From assembly GCA_041661585.1 (NCBI GenBank), contig JBAZUC010000045.1, forward strand, positions 1-6,530: a stretch of 6,530 bases of DNA, written 5' to 3'. This document shows, piece by piece, positions 1 to 5,469 of the stretch. Numbering within the stretch: position 1 is the first letter of the stretch; each line of letters opens with the position of its first letter. The translations under genes and the position numbers were made by a program. This DNA is from JAPLXD01 sp041661585 (GTDB lineage Bacteria > Patescibacteriota > Minisyncoccia > Moranbacterales > UBA11712). Under the pieces are notes generated by a model. It was not told the origin of the DNA. It ran no database searches and worked only from the letters and a program-made list of their open reading frames with translations.

Positions 1-61
1 TTTTCTTCAGTAGGATGGCGATTTCATCTCGCTCGTTCTGCTTGAAGTGTGTGTAATTCAT
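1..61 (-). CDS. IS30-family transposase, N-terminal 20 codons only (runs off the left edge)
   Basis: The reverse complement from ATG at 61-59 reads MNYTHFKQNERDEIAILLKK and continues off the window. The pattern Y-x-H-F-x-x-x-E-R-x-x-I-x-x-L-L-K-K is the usual start of IS30-family transposases, where it forms the first helices of the N-terminal helix-turn-helix that binds the element's ends. The catalytic DDE domain would lie outside the window, so I cannot say whether the gene is intact. No Shine-Dalgarno motif precedes the ATG; instead the start codon is the last three bases of an inverted repeat (59-75). The identification rests on only 20 residues, but the match in spacing and start position is good. 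Confidence 0.72.
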   Translation of the reverse strand, partial: MNYTHFKQNERDEIAILLKK

Positions 62-90
62 ATACAAAGTATATGGGTGTTGCACTTCAA
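42..90. repeat. Nested inverted repeat covering the transposase start codon
   Basis: There are two nearly concentric perfect inverted repeats. The outer arms are ttgaagtg at 42-49 and cacttcaa at 83-90 (8 bp). The inner arms are catatac at 59-65 and gtatatg at 69-75 (7 bp), with the 3-base loop aaa. In RNA read on the minus strand, the inner stem includes the transposase ATG and the outer stem includes codons 5-7. A fold like this could hide the start codon in transcripts that enter from outside the element, as is known for some other insertion sequences (IS10, IS50). It could equally be a transposase or repressor binding site. The repeats are seen directly; the function is inference. Confidence 0.6.
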
Positions 91-100
91 AGGTAAAATT

Positions 101-112
101 ACTTTTAAAAGT
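101..112. promoter_or_regulatory. Perfect 12-bp palindrome ACTTTTAAAAGT upstream of the small-protein operon
   Basis: A perfect palindrome lies 26 bases before the start of the first small membrane gene, in the only stretch that can hold that unit's promoter. A TTGCAC at 80-85 could serve as a -35 inside the presumed IS end, but no good -10 lies 16-18 bases downstream, and TAAAAT at 94-99 has no matching -35. The palindrome could be an operator or simply AT-rich leader. I do not claim a promoter position. Confidence 0.25.
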
Positions 113-127
113 AAATAACCCAAAAGC

Positions 128-132
128 GAGGA
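128..132 (+). promoter_or_regulatory. Ribosome binding site for the 52-aa gene
   Basis: GAGGA lies 6 bases before the ATG at 139. It sets the start and argues that this short frame is translated; the competing ATG at 132-134 overlaps the motif and is in a different frame. Confidence 0.6.
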
Positions 133-138
133 TGCATA

Positions 139-297
139 ATGCTGCAAAGAATAAGCGGATGGGCAATCAGCCACTATACGAGGTGTATGTTCGTTGTTTT
201 CGTCTTGGCGCTTCTTAGCGCTCAGATTGTGAAGTATTTCTTTGACGCCTCGTTCCGCGAGGTAATCACCCAGGCCGTTAAGGCCGTTGGCCTGTGA
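139..297 (+). CDS. Small single-pass membrane protein, 52 aa, unknown function
   Basis: This frame encodes 52 residues starting MLQRISGWAI and ending in TGA at 295-297. Residues 1-16 are short and basic (R4, R16). Residues about 17-31 (MFVVFVLALLSAQIV) form one hydrophobic helix that could cross the membrane. The C-terminal part, about residues 32-52, looks like an amphipathic helix (KYFFDASFREVITQAVKAVGL, given here as two parts: KYFFDASFRE and VITQAVKAVGL). A GAGGA motif 6 bases upstream supports the start. The next gene begins only 10 bases after the stop with its own strong binding site, so the two are almost certainly co-transcribed. I recognise no family. Its proximity to an IS end suggests accessory content, but the hydrophobic helix, binding site and operon setting favour a real gene over chance. 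Confidence 0.6.
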   Translation: MLQRISGWAISHYTRCMFVVFVLALLSAQIVKYFFDASFREVITQAVKAVGL

Positions 298-305
298 GGG
301 AGGAA
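298..305 (+). promoter_or_regulatory. Ribosome binding site for the 90-aa gene
   Basis: GGGAGGAA directly follows the TGA of the upstream small gene and sits just before ATG 308. It decides the start at 308 over the in-frame TTG at 287, which would put the binding site inside the coding region. Confidence 0.7.
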
Positions 306-307
306 AC

Positions 308-580
308 ATGAAATCATTATGTTCTGCGTTATGGGGTACAATTTGGGGAACGGTAATTTCAATGTTTTTTCTTTCAGCATCCGACCAAGGACAAGCACCA
401 CTTCTCCAAAAAACCCTTTCCCTCGATAAGGCCTCCTGCATCTACTATTATTGGAGCACCATAAGTCTGCCGACGGAAGGAATTTATGTCATTTTGATTT
501 TTGGAACCGCGTTTGCAATTCTCTTCGCGGTATTGGCCTTTTTCTTCCCCTCATTCGGAGATAAGTTCTTGCCGAATTAA
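308..580 (+). CDS. Small membrane protein with two predicted helices, 90 aa, unknown function
   Basis: The gene encodes 90 residues from ATG 308 to TAA 578-580. Residues about 5-23 (CSALWGTIWGTVISMFFLS) are hydrophobic and could be a signal anchor or first membrane helix. A polar stretch of about 35 residues follows, with C41 and the aromatic run YYYW, and then a long hydrophobic helix at about 61-83 (IYVILIFGTAFAILFAVLAF and on). The tail is short (PSFGDKFLPN). Both helices are well formed, which the antisense frame cannot explain. The gene is the second of a two-gene unit and is followed after 19 bases by a strong terminator. I know no family for it. Possible roles include a small membrane-complex subunit or a toxin-like peptide pair, but nothing in the sequence chooses between them. 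Confidence 0.65.
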   Translation: MKSLCSALWGTIWGTVISMFFLSASDQGQAPLLQKTLSLDKASCIYYYWSTISLPTEGIYVILIFGTAFAILFAVLAFFFPSFGDKFLPN

Positions 581-599
581 ACTCGGCCAAAACTCTTCA

Positions 600-650
600 G
601 CCTCTGAGACGATCTCGTCAGATCTCGTTTCGGGGGCCTTTTTATTTTTT
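600..650 (+). terminator. Rho-independent terminator of the small membrane-protein operon
   Basis: Bases 600-612 (GCCTCTGAGACGA) pair with 625-637 (TCGTTTCGGGGGC) over 13 positions, including four G-T wobbles, and a 12-base loop. The stem is followed by the T tract TTTTTATTTTTT at 639-650. This is a good intrinsic terminator for plus-strand transcripts. On the minus strand no T tract follows the stem, so it is not an obvious terminator for map. Confidence 0.85.
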
Positions 651-681
651 AAGCCTAACTTTCAAAGCTCAAATGTCAAAT

Positions 682-760
682 AAAATCCAAAATCCCAATG
701 TCAAAATTTTTGGATTTTGAAATTTGGGTTTGATTTGTCATTTGGATTTTGAAATTTGGA
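682..760. repeat. AT-rich repeat block directly downstream of map
   Basis: A 19-bp direct repeat (TTTGGATTTTGAAATTTGG) occurs at 709-727 and 741-759 with no mismatch. An inverted pair, aaaatccaaaa at 682-692 and ttttggatttt at 708-718, could form an 11-bp low-GC hairpin. The block starts one base after the map stop codon. Such short AT-rich intergenic repeats are common in Parcubacteria-like genomes (general impression, not checked). It could serve as a weak 3' end for the map transcript, but it lacks a GC-rich stem. Confidence 0.7.
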
Positions 761-761
761 T

Positions 762-1538
762 TTACAATTTTGTCAAAACTTCGCATCCCCTCTTTGTCAC
801 AACTATTGTGTGTTCCCAATGCCCGTTCAATTTTCCATCCCGCGTTTTGTATGTCCAACCATCCGGATCCAAAACAATCTCAAATGTTCCTTCGTTGACC
901 ATCGGCTCAAGTGCGAGTGTCATTCCTTCCTGCAAAATGATCTCTTTCATTCTCCGGTCGGCATAGTTGAAAACCTGGGGCGGTTCATGGACGGCGCGAC
1001 CCACTCCGTGCCCAACAAGATCACGCACAATTTCAAGTTCATTTTTGAGAGCGTGCTCTTCGACCGCAAGAGCATAATTATTCAAAGATACTCCCGGTTT
1101 AATCTCTTTGATACCAATTTCCAGACATTCTTTCGTCACGCGCATTATTTTTTCCGCCATTTCGGAAATTTTTCCCACTCCGACCATCACTGTCGCATCT
1201 GTGTGCATCTTTTCATATTCCACTCCACAATCCAATTTGACCAAATCGCCTTCGGAAAAAATTTTGTTCTCGAGCGGCAAGCCATGAACAATTTCGTCAT
1301 TCACCGAAACACAGAGTGCAGCAGGATATCCCTCGCCCGATCCGCCGGGTTTATAATTCAAAAACGACGGCCGGCCGCCGGATGAAAAAATAAGCTCGCG
1401 AGCGAGCTTATCAAGTTCCACGGCGCTGGTTCCGGCTTTCACGGTTTCGCTCACGCGTTGCAACACACCCGCCAAAATCCGCCCGCCCTCTCGCATAATT
1501 TCAATTTCTTTTTTTGACTTAATGGAGATCACGCTCAT
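762..1538 (-). CDS. map: Methionine aminopeptidase, type I
   Basis: This 258-aa cytosolic metalloenzyme removes the initiator Met from nascent proteins after deformylation, when the second residue is small. The pita-bread fold residues are all visible: H85 in HGLP, metal ligands D103 (KLDCGV), D114 (HTDAT), H177 (VGHGVG), E211 (LEPM) and E242 (WEHT), plus H184 in HEPPQ. There is no N-terminal zinc finger or extension, so it is the short bacterial type I form at normal length. A small oddity is W241 before EHT, where F is usual. The ATG at 1538 lies inside the 3' end of adk (20-bp overlap) with GAAG a few bases upstream, so it is probably translationally coupled to adk. Nothing of the operon follows it; the next genes come from the opposite strand. 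Confidence 0.97.
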   Translation of the reverse strand: MSVISIKSKKEIEIMREGGRILAGVLQRVSETVKAGTSAVELDKLARELIFSSGGRPSFLNYKPGGSGEGYPAALCVSVNDEIVHGLPLENKIFSEGDLVKLDCGVEYEKMHTDATVMVGVGKISEMAEKIMRVTKECLEIGIKEIKPGVSLNNYALAVEEHALKNELEIVRDLVGHGVGRAVHEPPQVFNYADRRMKEIILQEGMTLALEPMVNEGTFEIVLDPDGWTYKTRDGKLNGHWEHTIVVTKRGCEVLTKL

Positions 1539-2175
1539 TCAATTTCTTCAAAATATTTTCAAAAACTTCCTCGATGCTCGGCGTTCCGTTAATTTCGATC
1601 AATATTCCTTTTTTTTCATAACAAGTTAAAACAGCTTTCGTGTCTTTATAATATATCCCAAGCCGCGTCCTGATGCGTTCGGGAGTATCGTCGATGCGCT
1701 GCAAAATATCGCTACCACAAATCGGACATTTGTCTTTCTCGCTTTTGATATCTTTTCCCATGATAAGAATATGCTCTTTTTTGCAAACCCATCTTTTCGA
1801 AAGACGATTCACTGATTCTTCCTCGGAAATATCTATATTCAAAACTGCATCTATTTTCCTTCCAAACTCTTGCATCGCATCTTCAAAATATTCCAGCTGG
1901 TCTTGACGCCTTGGAACACCGTCAAATATGACTCCCTGCTCTCTCGGCAAATCCGCAAGCTTGATGTGCAAAACTTTTTTCAGAACTTTGTCATCAACAA
2001 GTTTCCCTTGGATGTTGATGGTTTCATGGATATGCTTTCCGAGTTCGGTATCTGTTTTTGCCACTTCGCGCAAAAACTTTCCCATTTCGACATGCTCAAG
2101 GCCGAATTTTTCCGTCAGCATTTTGGCTTGTGTTCCTTTGCCTGAACCCTGTGGTCCCAAAACAATTAAATTCAT
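1519..2175 (-). CDS. adk: Adenylate kinase with a zinc-type lid and altered AMP site
   Basis: This 218-aa enzyme interconverts ATP + AMP and 2 ADP in the cytosol. The P-loop is GPQGSGKGTQ at 7-16 (K13). The NMP-binding region is HVEMGKFLR at 28-36: G32 and R36 are kept, but the usual STGD reads EMGK. The usual GFPRT motif reads DGVPRR at 85-90. The lid begins near R124/R128 and carries C131, then C150-x2-C153; H135 may stand in for the missing fourth cysteine. IDD at 161-163 and the R-rich stretch 167-171 match the lid-closing arginines, and INGTPSIEEV near 195-204 is the usual C-terminal motif. It lies between secY and map, as in many bacterial spc operons. The start ATG 2175 has no clear Shine-Dalgarno motif. 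Membership in the adenylate kinase/NMP kinase family is certain; AMP specificity is inferred from context. Confidence 0.93.
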   Translation of the reverse strand: MNLIVLGPQGSGKGTQAKMLTEKFGLEHVEMGKFLREVAKTDTELGKHIHETINIQGKLVDDKVLKKVLHIKLADLPREQGVIFDGVPRRQDQLEYFEDAMQEFGRKIDAVLNIDISEEESVNRLSKRWVCKKEHILIMGKDIKSEKDKCPICGSDILQRIDDTPERIRTRLGIYYKDTKAVLTCYEKKGILIEINGTPSIEEVFENILKKLNERDLH

Positions 2176-2203
2176 AATTTAGAATTTTAAAATTGTTTGA
2201 AAA

Positions 2204-2233
2204 TTTGAAATTGAAAATTGAAAATTGAAAATT
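2204..2233. repeat. Tandem TTGAAAA heptads directly downstream of secY
   Basis: Three perfect 7-bp units TTGAAAA run from 2211 to 2231, with a degenerate copy before them (2204-2210). The 73-bp gap between secY and adk (2176-2248) contains little else apart from a short gctcg direct repeat next to the secY stop codon. The same heptad appears next to the rplO stop (3633-3646). No hairpin terminator or promoter is visible, so read-through into adk and map is likely. Confidence 0.75.
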
Positions 2234-2248
2234 CGAGCAAAGCGAGCA

Positions 2249-3520
2249 TCAGAATCCTTCGTAATCCCGCATGATCATCTGCGATTCGAGTTGTTTCATG
2301 ATCTCGATCACGACCGCCACGACGATGAGAAGTCCCGTGCCGCCAATGGTGAGCGACTGGATGTTCGTGAGGCCTTGCACGACGAACGGCAAAACGGCGA
2401 TGAGCCCCAAGAAAAGCGCGCCCGCCAGAGTGATGCGATTGAGCACCCGGGCAAGATATTCGGAAGTGTTGGGCCCCGGACGGATGCCGGGAACAAAACC
2501 GCCCTGTTTTTGAAGATTTTCCGAGATTTGATGAGGATCAAAAGTGACCGCAGTATAAAAATAGGTAAAAGCAACGACCAGAATGAAATATATCGAGCCG
2601 TAGAAAATCTGGTTTTTGAAAAGATTGGCAACGCTCACCGCAATGCTCGCGACCGCCGCGCTGTTCGAGTTCACGAAAAAATTGGCGATCATTCCCGGAA
2701 ATAGCATGATCGACATCGCGAAAATTATCGGGATCACGCCGGCCTGGTTCACGCGCAAGGGAAGGTGCGTCGATGTCCCGCCATATATACGGTTGCCCCG
2801 CACACGCTTGGCATAGGAAACGGGGATATTGCGCTGGCCTTCGGTGACAAACACCACCGCGGCGATCACCGCGATTCCGAAAATAAGGAAACCGATGTAC
2901 AAAAAAAGTTTTGACGGATCCCACACCGCGAAAAGTTGCGTGAGCGAAGTCGGCAATCCCGCCACGATTCCGGCAAAAATGATGATCGAAACGCCGTTTC
3001 CGATATTTTTCTCGGTGATGAGTTCCCCAAGCCACATCAAAAACACTGTTCCGGCGGTCGCAATAATGATGATCGTCGCCAGTTGAAATCCGGAAAGAGC
3101 CGAAAAAATTCCCTGCGATTGAAAAAGTTTCACCATTCCGAACGTCTGCATCGCAGCGAGCGGCACCGTGATCCAGCGCGTCCACATATTGAATTTCTGC
3201 CGCCCCGCCTCGCCTTCTTCCTTGTATATCTGCTCAAGGCGCGGCACGATCATTGTAAGCAGCTGCATGATGATCGAAGCGGTGATATACGGCCCGACGC
3301 CGAGCATCACGATTGAAATATTGCGCAGTCCGCCTCCGGAAAAAAGGTTGAGGAGTCCGAAAAACTGGTTGTTGTCAAAAAACTGGCGCAGCTGGTCAAC
3401 ATTCACGCCCGGAACAGGAATGTTGGCCGCCAGGCGAAAAACGACAAGAATACCGAGGACAAAAAATATTTTGTTTCGGAGTTCTTTTATTTTGAAGACT
3501 TGTATAACTTTTTCCAGCAT
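2249..3520 (-). CDS. secY: Protein translocase channel subunit SecY
   Basis: This 423-aa inner-membrane protein forms the pore of the SecYEG export and membrane-insertion channel. It has ten predicted membrane helices, roughly 16-36, 70-92, 115-135, 147-167, 175-195, 207-226, 260-282, 307-326, 365-385 and 390-408. The plug region (FGLLNLFSGGGLRNISI) lies at 54-70. The cytoplasmic loop with SYAKRVRGNR (235-244) and the loop KQGGFVPGIRPG (338-349) are where ribosome and SecA dock in the family. The C-terminus MRDYEGF is typical. Length is about normal for compact bacterial forms. I chose ATG 3520 (MLEKVIQVFKIKELRNK); an in-frame TTG at 3535 adds only five residues and has no family support. Neither start has a Shine-Dalgarno motif. 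It follows rplO after an unusually long repeat-filled gap. Confidence 0.97.
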   Translation of the reverse strand: MLEKVIQVFKIKELRNKIFFVLGILVVFRLAANIPVPGVNVDQLRQFFDNNQFFGLLNLFSGGGLRNISIVMLGVGPYITASIIMQLLTMIVPRLEQIYKEEGEAGRQKFNMWTRWITVPLAAMQTFGMVKLFQSQGIFSALSGFQLATIIIIATAGTVFLMWLGELITEKNIGNGVSIIIFAGIVAGLPTSLTQLFAVWDPSKLFLYIGFLIFGIAVIAAVVFVTEGQRNIPVSYAKRVRGNRIYGGTSTHLPLRVNQAGVIPIIFAMSIMLFPGMIANFFVNSNSAAVASIAVSVANLFKNQIFYGSIYFILVVAFTYFYTAVTFDPHQISENLQKQGGFVPGIRPGPNTSEYLARVLNRITLAGALFLGLIAVLPFVVQGLTNIQSLTIGGTGLLIVVAVVIEIMKQLESQMIMRDYEGF

Positions 3521-3646
3521 GAAGAAAATTTTCAATTATCAATGTTCAATTTACAATGAATTTTCAATGATCCAATTATCAATGTTTGAAAATTGAAAAT
3601 TTAAGAATTGATCATTGATTGAAAATTGTGAATTGAAAATTGAAAA
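3521..3646. repeat. Repeat-rich gap between rplO and secY with a long imperfect hairpin
   Basis: This 126-bp AT-rich gap contains a 14-bp perfect direct repeat (caattatcaatgtt at 3533-3546 and 3573-3586). It also has an inverted pair, 3564-3577 with 3606-3618, giving a 13-bp stem with one bulged base around a 28-base loop, and two TTGAAAA heptads at 3633-3646 touching the rplO stop codon. No T tract follows the stem on the minus strand, so it does not look like an intrinsic terminator. It could fold in the secY leader and tune secY relative to the ribosomal genes (inference). Confidence 0.75.
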
Positions 3647-4072
3647 TTATAATATCTTTCCCCCTGCTTTTTCAATCTTTTCTTTCGCGACTTTCGAAAT
3701 CAAGCATTTTTCAACAGTCAATTTCTTCCCGATTTCCCCGTCACCCAAGATCTTGATCGTCACCTTCATATTATCAACTATTCTCTTGGCAAGCAAAGAC
3801 TGCGGATTGACGATATCGCCGTCCACGAAATGTTTTTCAAGATGTGCAAGATCGACAACCTGATTTTTCGGCCGGTGCGATTTGAATCCCCTGATTTTGG
3901 GCAAATGCTCAATGAGAGTCGAACGGCCGCCTTCAAAGATCGGATTCACGTTTGCTCCCGAACGGGATTTTTGTCCATTCATCCCCCGGCCGGAATAGGT
4001 GCCTTTCTTGCCACCGCGGCCAATGCGCCGTTTTTTCTTCTGGATTTTTACTTTGAGATCGTGAATTTGCAT
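3647..4072 (-). CDS. rplO: 50S ribosomal protein L15 (uL15)
   Basis: This 141-aa large-subunit protein binds 23S rRNA and helps late assembly. The N-terminal rRNA-binding tail is visible as IGRGGKKGTYSGRGMNGQKS at 17-36. It is followed by FEGGRSTLIEHLPKIRGF (46-63), the family's FEGG...LPK-RGF signature with some substitutions. The C-terminal domain closes with KVAKEKIEKAGGKIL. The N-terminus is a few residues shorter than in E. coli. The start ATG 4072 is one base from the rpsE stop, with only a weak GAGA upstream, so translation is likely coupled. In most bacteria rpmD sits between rpsE and rplO; here there is no room for it. Confidence 0.96.
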   Translation of the reverse strand: MQIHDLKVKIQKKKRRIGRGGKKGTYSGRGMNGQKSRSGANVNPIFEGGRSTLIEHLPKIRGFKSHRPKNQVVDLAHLEKHFVDGDIVNPQSLLAKRIVDNMKVTIKILGDGEIGKKLTVEKCLISKVAKEKIEKAGGKIL

Positions 4073-4073
4073 A

Positions 4074-4553
4074 TTATTTTTCTCTGCTGCTTATGACTTT
4101 CACCTTTTCCAGCGCCGCAAGCGTGGCTCTCGCGACGCTCAATTTGTTCGGCGATCCCATTGATTTGGAAACAATATCCCGGATGCCGGCAAGTTCCACG
4201 ACTGACCGCACTGATCCGCCAGCAACGATTCCACGTCCAGCTTTGGCGGGCTTAAGCATCACGACCGCACTGCCGGTTTTTGCTTCGACCGGACAAGCGA
4301 TGGTGCTGTTGAATCTTTTGACGATCACCAAATTTTTCTTCGCCGAGTTGAAGGCTTTGCGGACCGCTTCGCTCACATCGTTTCCTTTCGCCACTCCCAC
4401 GCCCACTTTTCCGTTCCTGTTCCCGATCACCAAAGTCGCCCGGAAACGAAAACGGCGTCCGCCTTTCACAACACGGGTAACTCTGGCCAAATCAAGCAAT
4501 TTTTGGTCGTATTCCGGTTTTTCTCTTTTACCTGAAAATTTTTTCCTAGCCAT
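4074..4553 (-). CDS. rpsE: 30S ribosomal protein S5 (uS5)
   Basis: This 159-aa small-subunit protein sits near the decoding site and mRNA entry channel and contributes to translational accuracy. The N-terminal double-stranded-RNA-binding-like domain contains the core RVTRVVKGGRRFRFRATLVI (24-43), then GNRNGKVGVGVAKGNDV (44-60). The C-terminal domain includes KPAKAGRGIVAGGSVRSVVE (101-120) and GSPNKLSVARATLAAL (133-148). Length is normal. The start ATG 4553 is 4 bases after the rplR stop, with no Shine-Dalgarno motif, which points to translational coupling or A/U-rich initiation. Confidence 0.97.
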   Translation of the reverse strand: MARKKFSGKREKPEYDQKLLDLARVTRVVKGGRRFRFRATLVIGNRNGKVGVGVAKGNDVSEAVRKAFNSAKKNLVIVKRFNSTIACPVEAKTGSAVVMLKPAKAGRGIVAGGSVRSVVELAGIRDIVSKSMGSPNKLSVARATLAALEKVKVISSREK

Positions 4554-4557
4554 AAAA

Positions 4558-4899
4558 TTAGAATTTTAGTCCTCCTTTTCTCGCACCTTCCGCGAGAGAT
4601 TTTACTTTTCCATGATATTTATAACTCCTCTTGTCAAAAACAATTTTGCTTATCTTTTTCGCAATCGCCAATTTCGCGATCTCTTCTCCGATCTTTCCGG
4701 CAGTTTCTATGGTATTTTTCGCGCCTTTCATTTTTCGGCTGTCAATGGATACCAAAATTTTCCCGTTTTCATCATCAACGACTTGCGCGTACATACATCG
4801 CAAACTTTTGAACACGCAAAGCCGCGGCATATCCTTTGCGCCTTGGATCTTTGCTCGCGTTCTCCAGATTCTCTTTTTTCTTGAAATATTCTTATTCAT
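4558..4899 (-). CDS. rplR: 50S ribosomal protein L18 (uL18)
   Basis: This 113-aa protein binds 5S rRNA and joins it to the large subunit together with L5. The basic N-terminus (NKNISRKKRIWRTRAKIQG) is the flexible rRNA-binding part. MPRLCVFKSLRCMYAQVVDD (24-43) and the C-terminal YKYHGKVKSLAEGARKGGLK are family signatures. The usual FDRGGY reads FDKRSY here. It lies between rplF and rpsE, in the standard order, with 15 bases to rplF and no Shine-Dalgarno motif before ATG 4899. Confidence 0.97.
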   Translation of the reverse strand: MNKNISRKKRIWRTRAKIQGAKDMPRLCVFKSLRCMYAQVVDDENGKILVSIDSRKMKGAKNTIETAGKIGEEIAKLAIAKKISKIVFDKRSYKYHGKVKSLAEGARKGGLKF

Positions 4900-4914
4900 A
4901 AATATTGTTCACTG

Positions 4915-5460
4915 TTATTTCTCCGCTCCCGCCGCTTTCTTTCCGGCTTTCTTTCTGACAATTTCTCCAACATAGCGGAAACCCTTTCCTTTGTATGGTT
5001 CAACTTTTTTGAGAGCCCGCGTCGAAGCCGCGAATTGTCCGACCTGCTGTTTGTCAATTCCGAAAATCGTCAAAATATTTTTCTCGATCTTTGCCTCAAG
5101 GCCTTCCGGAATTTCCACTTCAACCGGATGGGAAAAACCGAGAGCCATATTGAGCTTCTTCCCCTGCACCGCCATTCGAAATCCGACTCCCTGAAGCTCC
5201 AATTGCTTTTCAAAACCTTTGGTCACTCCCTCGATCATGTTGAAAACCAAAACCCGCGTCAAACCCCAAAGAGCTTTCGTTTGTTTTGTTATTTTCTTCA
5301 CGGACACGTTGATCTCTTTGTCCTCCATTTTCACTTCCACATCATAATGAAAATCAAAATTGAGGGTGCCTTTCGGACCTTTGACGGAAATATTCTGACC
5401 GGAAATTTTGACTTCAACGCCATCCGGAATTTCAACTGATTTTTTTCCAATTCTGCTCAT
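4915..5460 (-). CDS. rplF: 50S ribosomal protein L6 (uL6)
   Basis: This 181-aa large-subunit protein has two similar domains and sits near the factor-binding site. It starts MSRIGKKSVEIPDGVEVKIS and continues SVKGPKGTL (25-33), both typical. The second domain has the hallmark VEPYKGKGFRYVGEIVRKKA (153-172), followed by a lysine/alanine tail. Length matches the usual 175-185 aa. It begins 9 bases after the rpsH stop, and the upstream bases are A/T-rich with no Shine-Dalgarno motif. Confidence 0.98.
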   Translation of the reverse strand: MSRIGKKSVEIPDGVEVKISGQNISVKGPKGTLNFDFHYDVEVKMEDKEINVSVKKITKQTKALWGLTRVLVFNMIEGVTKGFEKQLELQGVGFRMAVQGKKLNMALGFSHPVEVEIPEGLEAKIEKNILTIFGIDKQQVGQFAASTRALKKVEPYKGKGFRYVGEIVRKKAGKKAAGAEK

Positions 5461-5469
5461 ATAATTAGA

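Larger units (their letters stand above)
1..91 (-). mobile_element. Edge of an IS30-family insertion sequence (partial)
   Basis: The left edge of the window appears to be one end of an IS30-type element. The minus-strand reading frame starting at 61 encodes a typical IS30 transposase N-terminus. Just upstream of it, plus-strand 75-91 (gggtgttgcacttcaaa) is a plausible terminal inverted repeat, because IS30-family elements place their end a few tens of bases before the transposase start. The other end lies outside the window, so the repeat cannot be paired and the exact boundary is inferred; it could lie as far right as about 120. No target duplication can be read from one side. Confidence 0.55.

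Noticed and set aside
287..307. Earlier TTG start for the 90-aa gene
   Set aside because: It would overlap the upstream stop codon and place the strong GGGAGGAA motif inside the coding region; ATG 308 fits better.
58..441. Minus-strand 127-aa open frame across the left region
   Set aside because: It has no recognisable motif, lacks a binding site, and lies antisense to two plus-strand frames with membrane helices, good binding sites and a shared terminator.
600..650. Bidirectional terminator also serving map
   Set aside because: On the minus strand the stem is preceded by A-rich sequence but not followed by a T tract, so only the plus-strand reading fits an intrinsic terminator.
756..1385. 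Plus-strand 209-aa open frame opposite map
   Set aside because: It is antisense to a full-length map with every catalytic residue intact; the plus-strand product resembles no family.
2204..2233. CRISPR-like array from the TTGAAAA heptads
   Set aside because: The units are 7 bp and contiguous, with no spacers and no cas genes; this is a simple tandem repeat.
2538..3185. Minus-strand 215-aa frame within secY
   Set aside because: It is an out-of-frame shadow of secY, rich in Arg, His and Cys as expected from a shifted GC-richer frame.
3521..3535. TTG start at 3535 for secY (five extra residues)
   Set aside because: The extra residues lie in the repeat block and have no family support; ATG 3520 gives the usual SecY N-terminus.
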